A DNA stretch of 64,000 nt from Ustilago trichophora (lineage: Eukaryota > Basidiomycota > Ustilaginomycetes > Ustilaginales > Ustilaginaceae): contig OOIN01000015.1 of the NCBI GenBank assembly GCA_900323505.1, forward strand, positions 744,001-808,000. Direction: 5' to 3'. The notes beneath the pieces were generated by a model. It was not told where the DNA came from. It saw only the letters and a list, made by a program, of their open reading frames with translations, and searched no databases. Below, in pieces: positions 31,375 through 39,885 of the stretch. Within the stretch, counting starts at the first letter, position 1. Every line of letters starts with the position of its first letter. The position numbers were made by a program, and so were the translations under genes.

Positions 31375-34300
31375 ATGCCTGACGGCATGTCGCAGCCACA
31401 TGCACCACCATTAGCCATGGCCTCGCCCTCTCGCAACACCTCGGCAGCGTCCTCCTTCCGTGCACCCTCCGCCGTGGCATTGCTCAACTCTCGTAGATCG
31501 TACCTCGACGAATCGGCGCTCTCGCCTCAAGAGTATGTCGTCTACCTTTCCAGTTTTGCCAGCATCAAACCTGCGCCCAGTGGGCAGCCAGGCCTCATCG
31601 ACGAACAGGATGGATTACGCTATCTCCGCGAAGAGTGCGGCATGTCGATGACCGACGAGCTCGAGATCTTGCCGCTTTTCGAACGCACGCCGCTAGGTCT
31701 CGGCTCGGGTCACTTTTTCGCGATGCTCCGACTCGTCTCGTGGGCTCAGCAGGGCAGGTCTGCCAGCAAGGACCTTGTCTTCACTCAGACCAAGCCGGCA
31801 CGCATCGCACAGCCCAAGAAGATTACAACACCTCAGAGCGCCTCGGCAGCCACTTTTGGAAACGTGCAGCAGATCACATCGCCCGGACCCAGAAGCCTCA
31901 CTGCGGGGCCTGCACCCATCGTATTGGCACCACCAGCCAAAGTAGCACCGCCAAAGCCAGAGTCCAGCACCAAACCTATCTTGACGCCCGTCCGCGAGGA
32001 ATCCTCGTTAAACCTCAACGAGTCTGCAGAGTCGTCCCAGGCGACGTTCAAGCCTCCTCCTGCCGTACCTGCCAAGCCGCAGATGCCCAAGTTGATCGCA
32101 CCCAAGCCCAAGGTCGCCAATCCGAACGTGCCTCTGAATCTGGAACAGCTGCAACGCAAGCCGGTCCCCATCCCACCTTCCAGCAGCGCCAATCCATTCC
32201 GCGATGGTGCCACCTCGGCAACTGGCTACGTGAGCGGATCCGGCTATGCTGTTGCAGTAGGTGCTACCTCGACCACACCGGCCAACATCTCGACGCCCTC
32301 CGACGCGCTCCGTGGCTTCGACCCAGCACCGAATCCGTTCAAGCAGAGCAAACCGCGCATTGTCAAGCCGACGCCCGTGCGCGCCTCTTCGCCCGCATCC
32401 AATCCCTTCCGCAACGGTACACCAGCAATGGCCGCGCAGTCCCACTTCCCCAAGGTGGTCTTTGACCATGCCGACGACGGCGCCTCTTCCCAGGCCAGCA
32501 GTTCTCGCTCGCGCCAGCAGCATCAAGCTGACCGTCTGGGAGCTGGGTCACCACCACTACCACCGCGTCCGGGAGATCGGAACCCTCCACCTCTGCCACC
32601 CAGACACATCAGCCCGCTCATCCAAGCCGGTCTCAATGCTCGAAGCGAAGTACGCAGGGCGCAAGAGTCGTTACCGCCCAAGACTTTCACGGTACTTCAA
32701 TCGTCGACAGCCAAGCATGGCGGACATTCCGCTGCAAAGCCTCGTCTGTTGAACGGCCAAAAAGCCCCGCCAGAGGTGGCCGCTGTGACATCGCATGCCA
32801 AGAAGCGTTCTGTTTCCGGCACCAAGTCATTCCTGGGCAGCAGCAGCGCGCTCGGATTGGATTCGCGCAAGGTTGGGCTAGATGGGCATCCGCTCCAGCG
32901 TCGAGACTCGCAGCAGTCGACGTCGGATCTTGGCGGACGCAACGACACGGAGCTCGGCACAACTGTCCGTCGCACATCGAGCCAGCTGCACCGCGGCATC
33001 GGTGGTGACAGCGAGGTAGGAGCAGGAAGCTCGATGGTTTCCCACGGAGTCTTGCACCAGCAGCAGCAACGCACTGTGCCAACGGTTGCTCCTAAGCCGA
33101 TCTATGCCAAGAAAGCAGGTTCAGCCAGTGGCGAGGATTCGTCGTCCATCTCCAAAGTCAAAGCTACCCTGCCGTCATGGTTGAAGGAGCAAGAAGAGCT
33201 GCAGCGGGAAGCGCTCGCGTCGGGGTCTGAACCGCCGCCGCCTCCTCCCATCCAGCCGACGGAGGGTGGTGTACGTGGTCGTGCATCACGTACCGTCGTT
33301 GACGAGCTCACCGATTCAGCCGAAGCCATGTCCGACGAAGCGGCCGCAGCCAACGCTGCCTCGATCGACCGCCACAATCCTTTCTTTCCACCTCACAGAC
33401 GGGACGAAGGCCGAAGTCCCAACCCGGACGGCGACGCTGCCGCATTTGACGACAGCCAAGTGAGCAGCAACCGCCCCCTCGGTCGATCGAAAACCACCAC
33501 TGGCACCGCCAACAATCGTCCTCCACCGCCGCGTCGCCCTCGCGCCGGTACTGGAGCCGCAGCCGATGATCTCGCCGCCGATGACGGCTCCGCCGTCTCC
33601 TCCAACGCCCACTGGGGCCACTCTCTTGAATCGGGCACCTATGCAGGCTTCAAACCCAACAAAGAACCCAAGAACAGTGGCGGATTACGCTTGGTCCCGC
33701 CTTCCAAACAAGCAAAGATGCTCAATATCGCAAACGCTGAGCAACTTGAACAAGAGGGGATCCGCCCGGCATCGGACCTGCGAAAAGTCTCTGCGACCCA
33801 GGATGACAACAACACCGCCATTGATGCCAGCGAAAACTCGTCTGGCAACGGACCAATGAGCCCCACCACCCCTTCTGGAAACTACCCATCGCAGCATCAG
33901 GTGCAACCTAGTGGATTGATGCGTAGACAGGGCTCACTGGGGAGCACGATCAGGGAGAAAGTGTCGGATATTTTGCGATTGCAAGATCAACCGCCAAAGG
34001 GGCAGCGACAGGTGGATCTCTTGACGCAGGATATCAACAACTTTGTCAACAAGAACGAGTGGTTGGCGAGGAAGCGAGATTCCTTTGTCCGCGCTTCTGG
34101 TGGGAGAGATAGGGAACGTCTCATCTCTTCCTCAAACGGCGAGGATGAGGAAGATGACGATGGTCCGCATCCTGACACGGACCCGCACAACGATGAAGAG
34201 TACCACCATCGTCGGCACACCTCCCATCGAAGCGGCGGCGGTTCTAATCGGGACCCGTTCTCCTCCCCACCTCCTCCTGTCTCCTCCGATCATCGCGAAT

Positions 34301-34710
34301 ACAACCCGCACATGCATCAGCCTCCCCCGCAACACCCCGCTGGCCTCCGTCGTAGTGGCTCGCTAAACCCCAAACGTTCCTCCTCGTACAACTACCCGCA
34401 ACACGCCACCCATGCCAACCCGGCATTTCCTTCCGCCGTCAACAACGGATCCAACTCTGTGGACAAGACCACCGGCAGCAGGAGATGGAGCTCGTTCCAC
34501 CAGCCGCACAACAGCTTTTCGCAGTTGCAGAGTCACAGCAGTAACTTTTTGAAGCACGAAACTTCCAATGCGGCAGTAGGGGGGAATGGAGGAGGGAGGG
34601 ATTTGAGAGGAAGTGCCGTGGATGAAGAGGACGCGGATGAGGATGTGGATGCTATGCTTGGTGGCGGAATTAGGGGTGGACATGCAACGGGTGGCTATGC
34701 CCAGCTTTAA
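31375..34710 (+). CDS. EH-domain-like protein with NPF and SH3-ligand motifs (endocytic adaptor-like)
   Basis: The 1111-residue reading starts at ATG 31375; ATGs at 31387 and 31417 are alternatives, and the open frame before it begins only at a TTG. Residues about 40-130 look like an EH (EF-hand-type) domain: a loop IDEQDGLRYL, then DELEILPLFERTPLGLGSGH and FFAMLRLVSWAQQGR. Four Asn-Pro-Phe motifs, the known EH-domain ligand, begin at N273, N320, N343 and N668. A double PxLPPR segment (SPPLPPRPGDRNPPPLPPRH, about 391-410) is a class II SH3 ligand. A conserved-looking helix pair sits near 855-900 (STIREKVSDILRLQDQ, DINNFVNKNEWLARKR). The rest is disordered and Ser/Pro-rich. A role in endocytosis or actin-linked membrane traffic is inference from the motifs; the exact orthologue is not recognised. 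Confidence 0.8.
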   Translation: MPDGMSQPHAPPLAMASPSRNTSAASSFRAPSAVALLNSRRSYLDESALSPQEYVVYLSSFASIKPAPSGQPGLIDEQDGLRYLREECGMSMTDELEILPLFERTPLGLGSGHFFAMLRLVSWAQQGRSASKDLVFTQTKPARIAQPKKITTPQSASAATFGNVQQITSPGPRSLTAGPAPIVLAPPAKVAPPKPESSTKPILTPVREESSLNLNESAESSQATFKPPPAVPAKPQMPKLIAPKPKVANPNVPLNLEQLQRKPVPIPPSSSANPFRDGATSATGYVSGSGYAVAVGATSTTPANISTPSDALRGFDPAPNPFKQSKPRIVKPTPVRASSPASNPFRNGTPAMAAQSHFPKVVFDHADDGASSQASSSRSRQQHQADRLGAGSPPLPPRPGDRNPPPLPPRHISPLIQAGLNARSEVRRAQESLPPKTFTVLQSSTAKHGGHSAAKPRLLNGQKAPPEVAAVTSHAKKRSVSGTKSFLGSSSALGLDSRKVGLDGHPLQRRDSQQSTSDLGGRNDTELGTTVRRTSSQLHRGIGGDSEVGAGSSMVSHGVLHQQQQRTVPTVAPKPIYAKKAGSASGEDSSSISKVKATLPSWLKEQEELQREALASGSEPPPPPPIQPTEGGVRGRASRTVVDELTDSAEAMSDEAAAANAASIDRHNPFFPPHRRDEGRSPNPDGDAAAFDDSQVSSNRPLGRSKTTTGTANNRPPPPRRPRAGTGAAADDLAADDGSAVSSNAHWGHSLESGTYAGFKPNKEPKNSGGLRLVPPSKQAKMLNIANAEQLEQEGIRPASDLRKVSATQDDNNTAIDASENSSGNGPMSPTTPSGNYPSQHQVQPSGLMRRQGSLGSTIREKVSDILRLQDQPPKGQRQVDLLTQDINNFVNKNEWLARKRDSFVRASGGRDRERLISSSNGEDEEDDDGPHPDTDPHNDEEYHHRRHTSHRSGGGSNRDPFSSPPPPVSSDHREYNPHMHQPPPQHPAGLRRSGSLNPKRSSSYNYPQHATHANPAFPSAVNNGSNSVDKTTGSRRWSSFHQPHNSFSQLQSHSSNFLKHETSNAAVGGNGGGRDLRGSAVDEEDADEDVDAMLGGGIRGGHATGGYAQL

Positions 34711-35563
34711 ACACAGCAAGCAAGCAAGCAAGGCGCTTCTTCGATCTCGGTTCCTTTGGGTGATGCCGCCAGCCGCAACGCCTCTTCATGCATTCGACCC
34801 TTCATCATCCTATAGGAAGCTTTGAATTCTTTAATCCAGATACCTCTTTTGATAACTTTTCACCATCATGCTGCTGCTGCTGTTTGGTTTTGGCTGTGTG
34901 CATCGCGAGTCCCTCATGCATTAAGACGGCACTTGTTTTGGAACCATCAGTGTGAGTGAAGAGGTGACTTTTTTCAAGCTGTGTATTCGACTTCGTCACA
35001 TGATTCTTTAGGATTCTCACGGGGTTTACGGTTATAAATTGGGGTAAACAATGAGGAGGAGTCTTGTTGAAAGGGGGGTGTATGCGCATAGAAGTGACGC
35101 TGACGGGCTTGTTTTAAATCTATTCCATTCTTGTGTTTTGGTTGATTGTTTCTTGCGTTGTGACTTTCTTCAACTTTGCTCGAGATAGATTCTTGTTGTT
35201 GCTTGGTTGGATGTTGCCATTTGGTGTATGCTGCGCTTGACTGGATCAATAAGGGAAGAATTTTGTGCGCTGTTTAGTGAAGATCAACGCACGGTTGGGT
35301 ACTAGGCATGGTGCGATGCGATCGCAACAAACGTTTGTCCTTCTTCCCAAGGGAAACGTCCCAAGATCGCTCAAGTTTCGCAAATGACTACAGATGTCAA
35401 TCGGACCGTTGCTGGGAACCCTGACTCGACACACACATGCATTTTTTACTCGTTCAATGCGATAACCACACTTGAGTTTTGACTGAACGTTCAAGCTGAA
35501 TTTTCATCGTCCTACCCCCCCTTCTCATGAGCCCGATGAGATTTGGTATTGCAAGTCATTCCA
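34711..35563. other. Intergenic region between EH/NPF gene and secreted-protein gene
   Basis: This 853-bp stretch is AT-richer than its surroundings and holds the 3' ends of two convergent genes. A short AAGC repeat lies at 34714-34732. No coding signal is seen on either strand. Confidence 0.55.
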
Positions 35564-36052
35564 TCAAACCAATTTGCAAATCGACAGCTCTAGATTGATC
35601 CTCTTGGCCGCAGCCTCGGTATAATCTACACCGTGCTCGTCCGAACAGGTAAAAGTAAAAGTGGCACTACCGACGGTATATGCGTCGATATCTCTCCTTT
35701 CCATATACCTTCTCCTTCGATCATTCTTGCCATCCTTCGAGTTGTATTTTTTATACTCAATCTCGTGCTCCTCCTTGTCAACGTCACAGCGTCTCGAGAC
35801 ATACGTTGCATACCGGTGTGGAGTGGCATGGTTCACTGCATAATCGCATCCAAGCGCACAATACATCGTCCTCAATGCATGCGGATCCACCTGGCGTAAA
35901 GCTGCTTCGGGTGAATCTTCACCGTCGACGTGGCATTTCAGCATTCTTGCTTTGCCGCTCTTGCGCAACTTGTTGCGTGTGGCTGCTGCCAGGCATAGTG
36001 TGACGCCCATGAAAGCGAAGAGGGTGTAAGTGTTGATGCGAGTCATTTTCAT
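35564..36052 (-). CDS. Small secreted cysteine-rich protein (candidate effector)
   Basis: I recognise no family. The 162-residue single-exon protein starts at ATG 36050-36052 (a second ATG is two codons later). It has a clear signal peptide: basic start MKMTR, hydrophobic core LFAFMGVTLCLAAA, likely cut near residues 24-26. The mature part of about 137 residues has six cysteines (C40, C65, C69, C89, C136, C159), enough for three disulfides, a very charged middle (KKYNSKDGKNDRRRR) and no membrane segment or GPI tail. A TATA-like CATAAAAGG lies about 105-110 bp upstream, which supports real transcription. Small, cysteine-rich and secreted is the usual profile of fungal host-interaction proteins, but a cell-wall or antimicrobial role is equally possible. 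Confidence 0.75.
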   Translation of the reverse strand: MKMTRINTYTLFAFMGVTLCLAAATRNKLRKSGKARMLKCHVDGEDSPEAALRQVDPHALRTMYCALGCDYAVNHATPHRYATYVSRRCDVDKEEHEIEYKKYNSKDGKNDRRRRYMERRDIDAYTVGSATFTFTCSDEHGVDYTEAAAKRINLELSICKLV

Positions 36053-36454
36053 CGTGATGATTATGCTTTTGATGATCTCTTCGGGTTGGAAGAGGGTTTG
36101 GGATCAGTCGTTGATGGTTGGAGGTAAGGGAGCATCCGAGAAGCGACAACTGCCCCTTTTATGCTTTTTCTTCAACTCCTGTGGCTCCTGTGGCTTTCCT
36201 GATCGATCCCACATCTCATCTGGCCCACCTTGAAACAGAGAAAAGTCCGCTATTTCATGTGGGTACCCACCATTCTTGCAACGCCGAATTCGTATCATGC
36301 GATGAAGTGGGTGGCTGGTGGGGTCGAGGCAGTGTCTGCACTCGGAGCAAGGTCACGTCTGGTGAGCAGTGAGCATGCTGAAGCACTAGGAAACTGGACG
36401 TTGTTGCCAAGATGTCTAAAAGTGGGCTTCCGTCTGGATCCAATCCGAGCGCGG
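36053..36454. promoter_or_regulatory. Promoter of the secreted-protein gene and 3' flank of the WBP11-like gene
   Basis: On the minus strand CATAAAAGG (about 36155-36163) is a TATA-like box roughly 105 bp before the secreted-protein start. Two near-identical TCCTGTGGC units (about 36177-36194) lie just upstream of it. Nothing else is recognised. Confidence 0.5.
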
Positions 36455-37810
36455 CTAGAGCAGATCGCCAATCTCGTTGAGAAACTGGTCGTACTCTTTC
36501 TTGCTGCTACTGCTACCAGCGTTGTCACCATCCGGTCGTAGCGTACCGCCTACATCTTTTGCAGATAGATGAGCTTGCACCGACTTGAGCAAGTCCGGCC
36601 TGTCCTTGTAGGATGCTGGAGAGGGACTCGACATGTCCTCCGAGATGGGGGCCGCGTCGATTCTTCCTGGCAAGCCGCGTTTCATTCTTGCTTTTTCTTC
36701 TTGTTGCTTCTTGCGGATGGCTGCGGGAACAAAGGCCGTAGACTCTTTCTTGAAGTCGCGCAACTGCGGCTCGGCCGAGATCACGACGCCGTCAGGTATC
36801 GATGGTGGTGGGCCTGGTGGCCTAGGCGGGCCGGATGCCTGTGTGGAAGGATGCGACAACGGTGTTGCGTTAGAAGGCGCAAGGGGAGGTGGCGGACGTG
36901 CTGAGAATCCGGCGGGCGGCCGTGGTGGCAAGCCAGCTGGACTGAAATTTGGTCCTGCACTTGCGCCATGATTTGGAGGTCCTCTGCCGTGTGGACGGTG
37001 TGGTGGACCTGTGCCACGGCCCCTTGCCCCTCTGGTGTGGCTTTGACCTCTTCCTCTGTGCGAGTCTGCATTGTTTTGCCTTCTTTGAGAGTTACTGCTG
37101 ACCGATGCTGAGCTCTTCTGATGGTCGGAAAGGAGTCTGATCGGCGGCGGCCCAGCCGGCATAATAATATCTTTGAGATCTTCATCGACGCTCGAGTCAT
37201 CGCTGTCGTCTTCCAAGCGTTGGAGCTCTTCCATCTCTTCCGGAAGCGGAGGTGGTTTCGCAGCATCCAACAGGCCTTCAGCAACGAGCTGCGAATGCGG
37301 CTTTTCCAGATAGGGCATGCCCGGAGGTGGTGCACCGTAAGGATTAAAGACAGCGTCATAGTAGATGCTCCATCGGGGATCCCTGGCTTCTCTCTGTGAC
37401 GCTGGGCGTTGGTTACCTGAGGAAACCGAACGATGCTGAGCTGCTTGATGCCGAGTTGAAGAAGAAGAAGTAGAAGGGTCAGCCTTCTCCTTAGTGGCGG
37501 AAGAGCTGGCTGCGTCGTCTTCATAGCCGCGGACAAAATTGCGCTGATCGGGATGTTTGCGAATGTATTCTTGCTTGATGCTTTTGATCCTGGCAACCTC
37601 GGTCTGAAGACGCTTGAGCTCCTCGAGATCATCTGGGTCTAATGTGCTCTGTCTGTCCTCAAGTCGTTGAATCTGTCGCTCGAGTGCAGTCGTATCTTGC
37701 CGCAATGTTCGTGCTTCTTGTGCTTGTTCTTTGCGTTCACGGTTGCGCTTGGCTGCACGCTTGATGGCGGCCTTGCGTGCGGCCTGCACCGGATCGGCTG
37801 ACTTTGCCAT
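36455..37810 (-). CDS. WBP11-like pre-mRNA splicing protein
   Basis: WBP11 (SIPP1) family proteins are nuclear, bind WW domains and PQBP1 through proline-rich stretches, and are found with activated spliceosomes. The 451-residue single-exon protein starts at ATG 37808-37810. The N-terminal Lys/Arg-rich helical domain (about 1-90: ARKAAIKRAAKRNRERKEQ, then a coiled coil) matches the Wbp11 domain. The conserved block YYDAVFNPYGAPPPGMPYLE follows at about 149-168. The rest is Pro/Gly/Arg-rich (PPPLPEEM, RGRGTGPPHRPHGRGPP, PPGPPPSIPDG). The C-terminus YDQFLNEIGDLL resembles the family's final helix. It lies 155 bp upstream of the protease gene's stop on the same strand, so the two are tandem. Confidence 0.85.
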   Translation of the reverse strand: MAKSADPVQAARKAAIKRAAKRNRERKEQAQEARTLRQDTTALERQIQRLEDRQSTLDPDDLEELKRLQTEVARIKSIKQEYIRKHPDQRNFVRGYEDDAASSSATKEKADPSTSSSSTRHQAAQHRSVSSGNQRPASQREARDPRWSIYYDAVFNPYGAPPPGMPYLEKPHSQLVAEGLLDAAKPPPLPEEMEELQRLEDDSDDSSVDEDLKDIIMPAGPPPIRLLSDHQKSSASVSSNSQRRQNNADSHRGRGQSHTRGARGRGTGPPHRPHGRGPPNHGASAGPNFSPAGLPPRPPAGFSARPPPPLAPSNATPLSHPSTQASGPPRPPGPPPSIPDGVVISAEPQLRDFKKESTAFVPAAIRKKQQEEKARMKRGLPGRIDAAPISEDMSSPSPASYKDRPDLLKSVQAHLSAKDVGGTLRPDGDNAGSSSSKKEYDQFLNEIGDLL

Positions 37811-37965
37811 GTTGGGGCCTTTTCGCGTAGCGACGAAGAGTCTAGATGGTAGAGCGAAGCAAGGAATGACAAATTCAAGAAGAAGACCTCAAGCAGCTAC
37901 GGCATCACACATCTTGGGGAATTTCTATGCCAGCTTTACAGATCCACAACAACAAAATAGGCAAT

Positions 37966-38859
37966 TTACTCCACACCGATTTCCGAGAAAAGGTCGAGGA
38001 AGCGAGACTTGACCTTTTGGGTTGGGTCGACATGCTCCTCGTGGTGTGTTGCCTTTCCCCATGCTTGAAGCCATCTGAGGTACGCTTTGCGAAACTTGGC
38101 CACGACTTTGGGGGAAGAGTCTGCGCAGACGGTCTCGACGACGGTGAAAAGGTCATAAGATGCTGCAGCTGGCGTGTTGAGGCGGTGTTGAAGAAGGCTA
38201 GAGAGGAGGAGGACGTAGATTCCACAATCGCTTCCGTTTTGTTGCTGTTGGAGGCAATCGACTTTGATGGGTACGGGGGGAGCGTCACTGCGACTGTTTG
38301 CAGGCTGGATGAGTTTGAGGATGCTGGAATGGACAGCATTGGCAGCCGTGCGGTTGCAATCGCCGAGCGAATCGAGATGGAAGCCAAAACGGGTAGCTGC
38401 ATCGACGAGCAAGAGGCTCCAGTGGCTGCCGGCAGATGCGTGTGCTGGACTCGAGGGACTGTAGCGATCGCTGATGGGGAGGATCAAAAAACGCTCGTTT
38501 GGTCTTGGTACTACAGAAGAAGCATGGGGTGCAGCTGCACTATCGAGCGTGACGAGAAGCTCTACGACGGAAGGAGGGAACATCTTGACGTCGGAAGTGA
38601 AGCCAGAAGGGTTGAGCTGTCCCGCGAGCGCATCGAGCCATTCGGCATGGAAGGCTAGCACATTATCGCCGAGCCACTCGTCATGCTTTAGAGTCTGCGA
38701 ATGAAGAAGAACAAGTGTCGCGATTAGAAAGACTTTGCCAAACAAACGTTGGATGATGGATGAGCTTGTGCTACTCACCTCGAGGTCGGATTTGTGGAGG
38801 CAAGCTTGGTTTGTCGAGACGACGATAGAATCCGAGTCATGATGGTCGAGGCCAAACAT
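37966..38859 (-). CDS. Ulp1-fold cysteine protease, SENP8/NEDP1-like (deneddylase)
   Basis: SENP8-type proteases process NEDD8 and remove it from substrates. Exons on the minus strand are 38859..38779 and 38694..37966 (GTGAGT donor, TTCGCAG acceptor), giving 269 residues, close to the 210-270 usual for SENP8. The join reads KSDLETLKHDEWLGDNVLAF, which aligns with the family's substrate-binding start. The catalytic residues are visible: H118 in GSHWSLLL, D135 in FHLDS, the oxyanion Gln at about 178-179 and C184 in NGSDCGIY. The intron of 84 bp is in frame and stop-free. If retained it would insert 28 residues including a hydrophobic run (see findings). A plant/fungal Ulp-like SUMO protease is the alternative, but the small size and HLDS/SDCG spacing favour NEDP1. 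Confidence 0.88.
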   Translation of the reverse strand: MFGLDHHDSDSIVVSTNQACLHKSDLEVSSTSSSIIQRLFGKVFLIATLVLLHSQTLKHDEWLGDNVLAFHAEWLDALAGQLNPSGFTSDVKMFPPSVVELLVTLDSAAAPHASSVVPRPNERFLILPISDRYSPSSPAHASAGSHWSLLLVDAATRFGFHLDSLGDCNRTAANAVHSSILKLIQPANSRSDAPPVPIKVDCLQQQQNGSDCGIYVLLLSSLLQHRLNTPAAASYDLFTVVETVCADSSPKVVAKFRKAYLRWLQAWGKATHHEEHVDPTQKVKSRFLDLFSEIGVE

Positions 38860-39451
38860 CGTAGCTTAGTCGAACGATGGCAGCCGGCGTCTAAGGAGAT
38901 TGTGAGGGAGGGAAGGATGATGATGGAGACACTAGAAGCGTCTATCTCGTCACGAGATCAAGCAAGCATCTTTTGCTGGTGTTGATCTACGTGTATCATG
39001 AAGACGAAGGGAAGGACAGGCAGTGATGAGACGGAAAGGTATGGCAGAATAACCTATGCGTTGCTGCCAAGCAGGCTATGCTGCATTGAAACAAGGAAGG
39101 AAAGGAAGACAAAGCACAATGGATGGCGTGCCATGCGCTTTCGCTTTTTTGCGACCATGACACTTTGCAACGTCACCAGGAGGAGGTGCAAGGGAGCGAG
39201 CTTTATCTGACTGGAGCGAAGCGTCATGCTCTTGACATTGTGATTATTGCCCCTTGTCTGCCACTTGACCTGACGCCAGGAAGAGAGAGAGAGAGAGAGC
39301 TGTCCTCGTATGTCTCCGATTTTTTCAGCTGAGACATGTTAGAGTGTTCAAGTGAGCAACAGGGACGTGCGTCAAAAAGTGTGACGAAACTGTACGCCAG
39401 TGAATGTATAACTCTCGCTCCACATCCGAGGTCCGATGGAGCACAGACAGA

Positions 39452-39512
<61 letters not shown>

Positions 39513-39885
39513 ACCACATTGCGGTTGCTGCCGCTGAATCTGAATTTGTGATTCACTTTCTCAACCGCATCCCCAAACTCGATCTGCACTTCCACATCAC
39601 CAATCCCACCACCAATCCCACCACCACCACCACCATCACGCCGTTCCTTTACAACATCTCATTCTCAGTTCTTTCTCTCTAACTTCCACTCGAGCCAATG
39701 GTCGCTGCCGAGCTACAATAGCGACTCCAAAGAAAAGGGCTCATTCAGGAGCAAACAACGACGCTGACATCAACCGACCAATAACCTATCCTTCGCTCAA
39801 CCACCCACCTACACATCGCCGCCTCGATTCGATCCGCCTCGCCTGGCTTTGTTTTGTACTTCACTCTCACCAGAGCTAAGCACGT
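38860..39885. promoter_or_regulatory. Divergent promoter between the SENP8-like and Lam-type genes
   Basis: A 1026-bp spacer. It contains GA repeats at 39281-39300 and 39451-39508. The final 370 bp, C/T-rich with CCACCA repeats near 39605-39635, probably form the leader of the Lam-type gene. No gene is seen. Confidence 0.5.
39451..39508. repeat. Compound CA / GA microsatellite
   Basis: About seven CA units followed by about 22 GA units. It lies about 380 bp before the Lam-type start. Confidence 0.95.
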
